NCBI GenBank assembly: GCA_030606585.1
Contig: JAUWGD010000084.1
Location: 1 to 7,300, forward strand
DNA from: Dehalococcoidales bacterium
Lineage (GTDB): Bacteria > Chloroflexota > Dehalococcoidia > Dehalococcoidales > RBG-16-60-22
Direction: 5' to 3'
DNA: 7,300 nucleotides
The position numbers and the translations under genes are program-made. A model generated the notes under the pieces. That model was not told the DNA's origin and ran no database searches. It was given only the letters and a program-made list of their open reading frames with translations. Shown in pieces: positions 1 through 4,939 of the stretch (positions are counted from its first letter, which is position 1; the number at the start of each line of letters is the position of its first letter).

Positions 1-358
1 AGACACTGCCATACCAGTTGTTCCAGCCGATAACCGTCAGCCCCCTCTGCATCATGAGGTTAACTACTCTTGCCAGCAAGCGGCCCGGGTAGAGACCGTG
101 GGTGCAGAAGGCGAAGCCGTGTTTGCCTTCTACCGCGTTCAGGGTGAATTCGATGAAGTGCATGACGTTGGCCGGCTCCCACCGGTGCCAGACCGGGGCG
201 CCCAGGCCGATTAAATCGTATTCAGCCAGGTCGCCGGTATCCACGTCCTGGAGTCGGGCAATATCGCAGGATATAAGCTCGCTGATGCCGGTGTGGATAG
301 CCTCGGCAATTTTTTTCGTGTTGCCGGTTTGTGAATAGTATATTACGATACTTTTCAT
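1..358 (-). CDS. Flavodoxin-like FMN protein, 3' end cut by window edge
   Basis: The first 119 residues of a flavodoxin-fold electron carrier are visible; the end lies outside the window. The N-terminus MKSIVIYYSQTGNTKKIAEA is a classic first beta strand plus FMN-phosphate loop (S-x-T-G-N-T, residues 9-14). A second flavin-loop candidate is GAPVWHRWEP, and a third strand FAFCTHG follows at the usual spacing. Proteins of this type are cytoplasmic one- or two-electron carriers. Some family members are fused to a C-terminal 4Fe-4S ferredoxin domain, which cannot be checked here. The ATG sits 3 bases after the stop codon of the M24-fold gene and has no clear Shine-Dalgarno of its own, which suggests translational coupling. 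Its place as last visible gene of the cupin operon suggests it supplies or accepts electrons for that pathway (inference). It could also be a WrbA/NADPH-reductase-like member; the fold is secure, the partner is not. Confidence 0.85.
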   Translation of the reverse strand, partial: MKSIVIYYSQTGNTKKIAEAIHTGISELISCDIARLQDVDTGDLAEYDLIGLGAPVWHRWEPANVMHFIEFTLNAVEGKHGFAFCTHGLYPGRLLARVVNLMMQRGLTVIGWNNWYGSV

Positions 359-361
359 AAT

Positions 362-1513
362 TTAATGAGGAATTATCTCGGGAAGGCCCGGCAGGGTGGT
401 GGTCATCCACCTGGTGGCGTCCCTGCCGATGAAATACATATCTCCAATCATGGTAAACGGAGCTTTACCGCCTTTACACCTGACCATGGGGTGGACGGCA
501 TAAACCTCATCGGTAAGTATCGTCCATTCCATGTAGTCGCGCTCGTGGGGGCCGGCGGTGATGTAGGGGGCGTCTCCGTAAGACAGCCCGACGGCATGCC
601 CCAGTTTATCGCATTCGAAGCCCCATTCATCGACCAGGTCCTCGATTTTCTGGCCGGCATCGGTAATTTCTACGCCGGGTCGGAACTCCCGTACTACCAT
701 CTGCCTCATTTCCGCCCACAGGTCGAACATCTTTTTATATGTGCCTTCGGGTTTCTCCCACCAGTACTCACGTATCATCTGGGCGCCGTAGCCCGCGTTC
801 CGGGTAAATTCCGGTGAAAACGTTATCGGATTCGGCTTTTTTATTACCGTGGGGCCGGGGCGGTAGGGATAAGGCGCCTCCGGTCGACTGTGAATTAAAA
901 TAATCCGGTCGATGATGTCGTTTGCCGTCAGGATTTCATTGGCTTTGTCGGCTACCTCTGCCTCGGTAAGTCCCGGTTTTAAATTGGCTAAAAAGGTGGT
1001 GTGGGCGAGGTCCGAAATACGGATTGCTTCTCCCATGACCGCCAGTTCTTCGGCACTCTTGGGGCCGCGTATTTCCCCGAACAACCGGTGCGCCTCCACC
1101 ATTTGAACATCCGGGCATAGCTCGTTAAATTGCCGGTATTCGAACACCGGCCAGAAGCGAAAGCTGTCGATGCCGACCTTTGATTTTTGTAATTTGAGGC
1201 TGATAATCAGGTTGGCCGCATCGACTGCCAGGTTGGCCGAGGAGTGGATATTCTCCGCCGGCAGCCAGCAGCCCTGTTTGACCAGCGATTCTCCCGTTAT
1301 GCCGGTGTTGCTGGGAACCAAAAAAACAGGCTCGCCATCGACCGGGAAAATCACCATGTTCTGCTTGTTGCCCCATACCCGCGTCAGGTAATGGACGGGC
1401 ACGCCCAGCTGGGTGCCGCCGTAGACGATGAGAGCGGAAAGGCCGGTTTTCTGCAGCTTTTTACGCAGCAGTGACCAGCGTCGGTTTTTTTCTTTTAGGC
1501 TCAGTTCCGGCAT
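362..1513 (-). CDS. Creatinase/M24-fold protein lacking most metal ligands
   Basis: This 383-residue protein has a creatinase-type N-terminal domain (about 1-140) and a pita-bread M24 domain (about 150-370; landmarks IRGPKSAEELAVM at 148-160 and FRPGVEITDAG at 277-287). Length and layout match prolidase, aminopeptidase P and creatinase. True M24 peptidases bind two metals with Asp, Asp, His, Glu, Glu. Here only the His of LGHAVGL (His306) is clear. The first Asp position falls at Pro234/Glu235, the second at Gln245 (GYGAQMIRE), the Glu of the usual EPG motif is His341 (YAVHPMV), and the last Glu is Gly357 (MIGDMYF). It is therefore probably not a metallopeptidase: either a metal-independent hydrolase, as creatinase is, or a non-catalytic partner. 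A GTG at 1537 gives a frame 8 codons longer, but the ATG at 1513 follows AAGGAGG and avoids overlapping the upstream stop. It lies 17 bases after the second cupin gene. Substrate unknown. Confidence 0.85.
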   Translation of the reverse strand: MPELSLKEKNRRWSLLRKKLQKTGLSALIVYGGTQLGVPVHYLTRVWGNKQNMVIFPVDGEPVFLVPSNTGITGESLVKQGCWLPAENIHSSANLAVDAANLIISLKLQKSKVGIDSFRFWPVFEYRQFNELCPDVQMVEAHRLFGEIRGPKSAEELAVMGEAIRISDLAHTTFLANLKPGLTEAEVADKANEILTANDIIDRIILIHSRPEAPYPYRPGPTVIKKPNPITFSPEFTRNAGYGAQMIREYWWEKPEGTYKKMFDLWAEMRQMVVREFRPGVEITDAGQKIEDLVDEWGFECDKLGHAVGLSYGDAPYITAGPHERDYMEWTILTDEVYAVHPMVRCKGGKAPFTMIGDMYFIGRDATRWMTTTLPGLPEIIPH

Positions 1514-1517
1514 GGCT

Positions 1518-1524
1518 CCTCCTT
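1518..1524 (-). promoter_or_regulatory. Shine-Dalgarno AAGGAGG fixing the M24-fold gene start
   Basis: AAGGAGG lies 4 bases before the ATG at 1513 and decides that start over the in-frame GTG at 1537, which has no such site and would overlap the 3' end of the upstream cupin gene by 7 bases. Confidence 0.8.
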
Positions 1525-1530
1525 TATTGC

Positions 1531-2091
1531 CTACCACTCGCGTTTCATCTTTTTCGCCGGCTTGATGACTCTCTCAACGCTGTCATACCCCTGGTCGATA
1601 AATAGTAAATTGTCCCTTTCTTCCTCGGACACCAGTTCCTGGTAGGACTTTTCCGTGTGCGTGGGCGACTGCTCGACGGTTACCATGATAAACGGCCGCG
1701 CCACCTTCTTGATTATCCAGGGGCCATGGATAAAATCGGCGGGCAGATAGACCAGGTTGGAAGTAGTGAGGGTATGTTTTTCCATCTCCGGTCCCAGGCA
1801 GAACTCCACCTCACCTCCCAGGTCCAGCGGATTATCCGGGTCGGTCCCGATGTGCATCACCACCTCCGGGTATTTGTGTTTATGCGGTCCGTGCCCCATC
1901 TCTTCCCATGATGATACTCCGGGCAATCCTTCAGGGACAGCGGGCACCCAGTGGATGTAGTACTGGTGGCTTTGAGAATAGGCGTTATCGTTCACTTTAC
2001 CGTCGACAAAAGCGACCACGGCACCGGTGCCGGGCGGGTTCCAGGGCCTCGGTCCGGATAAGATATATTTTCCGTACTTCGTTTCCGCCAT
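1531..2091 (-). CDS. Cupin-fold protein, second of a tandem pair
   Basis: A single-domain cupin of 186 residues with no signal peptide or membrane segment. Cupin motif 1 is GHGPHKHKYPEVVMHIG (residues 66-82), giving His70, His72 and Glu76. Motif 2 is LPADFIHGPW (116-125), giving His122. These four residues are the standard cupin metal site, so a mononuclear metal enzyme or metal-dependent sensor is likely. Between the motifs lies TDPDNPLDLGGEVEF and GPEMEKH, closely matching the upstream cupin, so the two genes are paralogues. This copy has a longer stretch before motif 1 (about 48-65). The ATG has a GGGAGGG site 7 bases upstream and follows the first cupin stop by 4 bases. Cupins include dioxygenases, isomerases, lyases and ligand-binding proteins; the sequence does not tell me which. 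A cupin-type decarboxylase, lyase or isomerase would suit an anaerobe better than a dioxygenase (inference). Confidence 0.85.
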   Translation of the reverse strand: MAETKYGKYILSGPRPWNPPGTGAVVAFVDGKVNDNAYSQSHQYYIHWVPAVPEGLPGVSSWEEMGHGPHKHKYPEVVMHIGTDPDNPLDLGGEVEFCLGPEMEKHTLTTSNLVYLPADFIHGPWIIKKVARPFIMVTVEQSPTHTEKSYQELVSEEERDNLLFIDQGYDSVERVIKPAKKMKREW

Positions 2092-2095
2092 TACT

Positions 2096-2635
2096 TCACC
2101 CTCCCGTTTGTTGCGGCTTTACCATGTTGCTGTAGCCCTCGCTCATGCCCTCGTCATGCCAGAACGACCAGTCAAGCTGGGCTCTCTGTTCCCTGGTTAC
2201 CAGCTGAGGGTAGAATTTCTCCGTGTGCTTGAGACCCTGGTTGATTTCAATGAATATCCAGGGCCTGTACGTTTTAAGGGGATTCCAGGGGGCGTGGATG
2301 AAGTTGGGCGGAATAAAGACCACGGTAGTCTCCGTGATGACGTGCCTTTCCATCTCCGGCCCCATGTACAGCTCGACCTCCGCCCCGAGGTCATCGGGGT
2401 CGTCCGGGTTCGTGCCGATGTGTATCAGGAGCTCGGCTTCACTGTGAATATGCGGTGGGTGACCCACTTTCATGTGGGGTTTTTCATGGGGCAGCACCCA
2501 GTGAATGAAATAAAAGTTACTGCCGTCAATGGTTTTACTGTCCATACGTTGAAGAATCGGCCCCATGGGAAACGTAAAGCCCAGTTTAGGGGGGGCGTTT
2601 TTCAGAAAGTACTTATCGTATTTGCCATTAGCCAT
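2096..2635 (-). CDS. Cupin-fold protein, first of a tandem pair
   Basis: A 179-residue single-domain cupin, apparently cytoplasmic and the first gene of the operon. Motif 1 is HPPHIHSEAELLIHIG (residues 59-74) with His62, His64 and Glu68. Motif 2 is IPPNFIHAPW (108-117) with His114. The metal site is thus complete. The segment between the motifs (TNPDDPDDLGAEVEL, GPEMERH) is nearly the same as in the downstream copy, and both begin with a K-Y-x-K-Y block, so the pair arose by duplication. After motif 2 both carry HTEK followed by an acidic/aromatic tail; the C-terminal tails are the most divergent parts along with the stretch before motif 1. The ATG has a good GGAGGA site 6 bases upstream (2642-2647). 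Function and substrate are not recognisable. Two non-identical copies kept side by side suggest a heteromer or two successive steps (inference). Confidence 0.85.
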   Translation of the reverse strand: MANGKYDKYFLKNAPPKLGFTFPMGPILQRMDSKTIDGSNFYFIHWVLPHEKPHMKVGHPPHIHSEAELLIHIGTNPDDPDDLGAEVELYMGPEMERHVITETTVVFIPPNFIHAPWNPLKTYRPWIFIEINQGLKHTEKFYPQLVTREQRAQLDWSFWHDEGMSEGYSNMVKPQQTGG

Positions 2636-2709
2636 TACTTATCCTCCATGAACTATAATTCTGACAGGCGATGGTTATTTTTATGAGGCAGGTTTCAGGC
2701 GGTGTTTCA

Positions 2710-2738
2710 ATTCTATCAGCTTATTATGCCATGAGCAA
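2710..2738 (-). promoter_or_regulatory. Candidate promoter of the cupin operon
   Basis: On the minus strand TTGCTC (2733-2738), a 17-base spacer and TAGAAT (2710-2715) resemble a sigma-70 promoter. An overlapping alternative is an extended -10, TGGCATAAT (2723-2731). Either would give a leader of roughly 65-85 bases before the first cupin gene. Only consensus matching supports this. Confidence 0.4.
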
Positions 2739-2763
2739 GGAAGAGAAATCCATCAGGCGGGTA

Positions 2764-2793
2764 TTGACATTATTTTCGCTGTCATGGTAATGT
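2764..2793 (+). promoter_or_regulatory. cysK: Candidate promoter of cysK
   Basis: A perfect -35 TTGACA (2764-2769) is followed after 18 bases by TAATGT (2788-2793), preceded by TG one base upstream (2785-2786), i.e. an extended -10. The predicted start near 2800 gives a leader of about 40 bases. The perfect -35 is the strongest part; the -10 core is weak. Confidence 0.5.
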
Positions 2794-2825
2794 TGATTAA
2801 ATAGGTCAACAATGCTATAGCGTTG
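2791..2825. promoter_or_regulatory. Two abutting dyads at the cysK transcription start (putative operator)
   Basis: TGTTGA (2791-2796) and TCAACA (2806-2811) form a perfect 6-bp dyad with a 9-base centre. It begins within the candidate -10 and spans the expected transcription start. It runs into a 16-base palindrome, 2810-2825 (CAATGCTATAGCGTTG), whose halves match in 7 of 8 pairs with the eighth a G-T pair. The palindrome ends right at the ribosome-binding region of cysK. The position suits a repressor operator or a short leader structure. No regulator is assigned. Confidence 0.45.
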
Positions 2826-2841
2826 GAGAGGGGGCGAGGAG

Positions 2842-3819
2842 ATGCAAGAAGTAGAATATCTCGACTATAAAAAAGTAAAAATACCCAGACTTACCAGAGG
2901 AATCGCCGGGGATGTTTCCGGGATAATCGGGAATACGCCCCTGGTCAGGCTGAACCGCATCGCTGAAGGCGTCAGTGCGGAAGTAGTGGCCAAGCTGGAA
3001 TACTTCAATCCGGCCAATAGCGTCAAGGACAGGCTCGGTGTGGCTTTGATTGCTGACGCTGAAGAGAAAGGGCTTATTAAGAAAGATACGGTTATTATAG
3101 AGCCTACCAGCGGAAATACCGGTATAGGCCTGGCTTTTATCTGCGCCGCGCGGGGATACCGGCTTATCCTCACCATGCCTGATACGATGTCCGTGGAGAG
3201 ACGGCAGCTTCTTTCTATCTTCGGGGCCGGGGTGGTGCTGACCCCCGGGGCTGAGGGGATGCCGGGGGCGATAAAGAAGGCGGAGCAGCTGGTGGCCGAA
3301 AACCGGAACTATTTTATGCCGCAGCAGTTTAAAAACCCGGCCAATCCGGAGATACACCGTTTGACCACCGCCGAAGAAATCTGGCGGGATACCGGCGGCG
3401 GGGTAGATATCCTGGTCAGCGGCGTGGGCACCGGCGGCACGATTAGCGGTGTGGCGGAGGTCATCAAAGCCAGGAAACCGGGATTCAGGGTAGTCGCGGT
3501 TGAGCCGGAGGGTTCTCCGGTGCTTTCCGGGGGAAAAGCCGGGGGGCATAAAATTCAGGGTATAGGTGCCGGTTTCGTACCCGATATCCTCAGGACGGAC
3601 CTGATTGATGAGATTATAACCGTGAGTAATGATGACGCGGGCGCTACGGCAAGGCGTCTGGCCAGGGAGGAAGGAATACTGGCGGGGATATCATCGGGGG
3701 CGGCTGCTTGGGCGGCTCTGAAAATCGCGGGCAGACCGGAGAATAAAGGCAAGCTCATCGTGGTTATCTTGCCGGATACGGGCGAACGCTATCTATCGAC
3801 TTGGCTTTTTCAGGAATAG
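2842..3819 (+). CDS. cysK: Cysteine synthase (O-acetylserine sulfhydrylase)
   Basis: A PLP enzyme that makes cysteine from O-acetylserine and sulfide in the cytoplasm. All key motifs are present in 325 residues: NPANSVKDR with the PLP Schiff-base lysine Lys62, the substrate loop TSGNTG (89-94), the phosphate-binding SGVGTGGT (193-200), GISSGAA (282-288) and LPDTGERYLST (310-320). Length is slightly above the usual 300-315 because about 20 extra N-terminal residues precede the DVSGIIGNTPLVRL core. The ATG follows a purine-rich stretch with GGAG/GAGG (2825-2841), and no better start lies inside. It faces away from the cupin operon and converges on nrpR, with 10 bases between the stops. No cysE is in the window. 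A cystathionine beta-synthase-like role is possible, since the two families are hard to tell apart by motif, but the length and the absence of a CBS-domain tail favour CysK. Confidence 0.93.
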   Translation: MQEVEYLDYKKVKIPRLTRGIAGDVSGIIGNTPLVRLNRIAEGVSAEVVAKLEYFNPANSVKDRLGVALIADAEEKGLIKKDTVIIEPTSGNTGIGLAFICAARGYRLILTMPDTMSVERRQLLSIFGAGVVLTPGAEGMPGAIKKAEQLVAENRNYFMPQQFKNPANPEIHRLTTAEEIWRDTGGGVDILVSGVGTGGTISGVAEVIKARKPGFRVVAVEPEGSPVLSGGKAGGHKIQGIGAGFVPDILRTDLIDEIITVSNDDAGATARRLAREEGILAGISSGAAAWAALKIAGRPENKGKLIVVILPDTGERYLSTWLFQE

Positions 3820-3829
3820 CCCGCGCCTG

Positions 3830-4825
3830 CTATAGCTCCCGGAAGCTGTGCAGCCGCTCGAAATCTATAAGACCGCTCTCGGCGATATTTTCGATTTCTA
3901 TTCCGGCCTCGACGGCTGCCGCTACCGGATTCAGTCCGCCGAGTTGAACTACGCCAACCCGATTCATGGCGACCGGAATCTGGCAGAGTGGCTCGCTGGT
4001 ATTTCCCAGGGCGTAAATCCCGCCGATGCCGATTTCCTTGAGCCTGGCGGTCTTCTCCTCGACGAGTTCTCTGGCCGGTGCCGGTATGGTGCGAAACGCG
4101 CCGAGGATTTTTCCGCTTCCCGTCCTGGAAACCAGCCCGACGCTGGTCATTTTAGCCTGGATAAACTGCTCGGAGGGGTCGGTGGAGGTGCCGGCGTATT
4201 CGGTTATCGCCACGAAGCGTCTCGGCCTGGAGTCTCTGATTTCCAGCACGCCGCCGAACCGGAACTCCGTGGGTACCCCGGCCTTGAGAAGGACGCCGTT
4301 TATTGAAGCGCCGCAGATGGTGGCCAGGCCGATTTTACCCTCGGGCACGACCACGGAACCGAGTTTCTCTCCTTCGTTCGCCGTGGCTACCAGCTCGCTG
4401 ACGCATAGTCCGGCCTTGAAGGCGTCTTTCATGGCTGATATTGACTTCTTGAACCTGTCCCGGTCGATAATAGAGGTGTTGATAGCCAGCATTCCGGCGC
4501 GTTTTTCGGGGTCGAAAGTGGTCTGGTAAGCCAGCAGCTCCAGCTTATCACGCACGAGACCGAGTTGCTGCGATGCCAGCGCTTCCTTGACCTCCTGCCT
4601 GCCCAGGGGAGTAATCATCCTGCCGTCACGACCACCGGGTTGGGTGAAACCCCGTTCGTCGGTAATCCTGAGGTGATATCGCACTGCCCTCTCGCTCAGG
4701 AATACCCCGTCACGCTCGAGGAGGCGGGCGATGGTGATTGAGCCGAGAGGCTCCGAGGATTCACTCAGCACTTTAAGGATGGCAATTAACTTGTTTTCGG
4801 CATCGGTGCCGATAGGCTGGTCCAT
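3830..4825 (-). CDS. nrpR: NrpR-like nitrogen repressor (winged helix + one NrpR/DUF128 domain)
   Basis: A 331-residue regulator. Residues about 10-75 form a winged helix of the ribonuclease R-like type, with recognition helix LSERAVRYHL (43-52) and wing GGRDGRMITPLGRQE. Residues about 85-320 match the NrpR regulatory (DUF128) domain: AINTSIIDRDRFKKSISAM, LATICGASINGVLLKAGVPT, GGVLEIRD and RTGSGKILGAFRTIPA. In methanogens NrpR represses nif and glnA by binding GGAA-N6-TTCC sites and lets go when 2-oxoglutarate is high. Methanogen versions often carry two such domains or split them between proteins; here there is one, so it presumably works as an oligomer. The ATG has AGGAAG 9 bases upstream (4835-4840) and its own promoter-like element. 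Its place downstream of glnA and nadE supports a nitrogen role. Family call firm; target genes in this organism are inferred. Confidence 0.85.
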   Translation of the reverse strand: MDQPIGTDAENKLIAILKVLSESSEPLGSITIARLLERDGVFLSERAVRYHLRITDERGFTQPGGRDGRMITPLGRQEVKEALASQQLGLVRDKLELLAYQTTFDPEKRAGMLAINTSIIDRDRFKKSISAMKDAFKAGLCVSELVATANEGEKLGSVVVPEGKIGLATICGASINGVLLKAGVPTEFRFGGVLEIRDSRPRRFVAITEYAGTSTDPSEQFIQAKMTSVGLVSRTGSGKILGAFRTIPAPARELVEEKTARLKEIGIGGIYALGNTSEPLCQIPVAMNRVGVVQLGGLNPVAAAVEAGIEIENIAESGLIDFERLHSFREL

Positions 4826-4857
4826 CTGCGATTTCTTCCTGTTACGGTTTTGAAGCT

Positions 4858-4863
4858 ATTATA
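4858..4863 (-). promoter_or_regulatory. nrpR: Candidate nrpR promoter, extended -10
   Basis: On the minus strand a perfect TATAAT (4858-4863) is preceded by TGG, giving the extended -10 TGGTATAAT. The -35 is poor: TTGCTT with a 15-base spacer (4879-4884) or TTGTTT with 20 (4884-4889). The predicted start is some 25 bases before the nrpR ATG. nrpR can thus be transcribed independently of glnA-nadE. Confidence 0.55.
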
Positions 4864-4895
4864 CCACGCATTATTTAAAAGCAAAACAACGCGGG

Positions 4896-4939
4896 GAATA
4901 CCGGCCTGATATTGTAAAAATGGACTTTCGCCGGTATTC
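4896..4939. repeat. Perfect 10-bp inverted repeat at nadE end / upstream of nrpR promoter
   Basis: GAATACCGGC (4896-4905) and GCCGGTATTC (4930-4939) are exact reverse complements separated by 24 bases. The right arm overlaps the nadE stop codon (4938-4940). Read on the minus strand it could be a hairpin after nadE, with T-rich sequence (TTGTTTTGCTTTT) starting several bases after the stem. The loop is long and the T run broken, so it is a poor intrinsic terminator. It also sits just upstream of the nrpR promoter, where an operator would fit. Confidence 0.6.

Larger units (their letters stand above)
2636..2841. promoter_or_regulatory. Divergent promoter region between cupin operon and cysK
   Basis: This 206-base gap separates the first cupin gene (minus) from cysK (plus). 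It contains the cupin ribosome binding site (2642-2647), promoter-like elements in both directions, and two dyads near the cysK start, each listed separately. I see no small gene, tRNA or recognised riboswitch in it. The octamer TCAGGCGG occurs twice (2695-2702 and 2753-2760), flanking the minus-strand promoter candidate, which may be chance. Confidence 0.7.

Noticed and set aside
362..1513. DddP-like DMSP lyase, suggested by the M24 fold beside cupins (several DMSP lyases are cupins)
   Set aside because: DddP keeps acidic metal ligands that are missing here, and I see no specific DddL/Q/W signature in the cupins. Kept only as a distant idea.
362..1537. GTG start at 1537 for the M24-fold gene
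   Set aside because: No Shine-Dalgarno precedes it and it would overlap the cupin stop; the ATG at 1513 has AAGGAGG.
2654..2659. Plus-strand TATAAT as a promoter for cysK
   Set aside because: No -35-like sequence at the right distance, it lies against the cupin ribosome binding site, and a perfect TTGACA element lies closer to cysK.
2027..2686. Plus-strand open frame of 219 codons opposite the cupin genes
   Set aside because: It spans the first cupin gene in antisense and the junction with the second. The two cupins show paired conserved motifs and strong Shine-Dalgarno sites, so this frame is a shadow.
2739..2751. GGAAGAGAAATCC as an NrpR operator
   Set aside because: It does not match GGAA-N6-TTCC: the spacing and second half-site are wrong.
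2815..3549. Long minus-strand open frame (244 codons) opposite cysK
   Set aside because: It is antisense to a gene with every cysteine synthase motif, has no good ribosome binding site, and its Pro/Arg/His-rich translation resembles no family.
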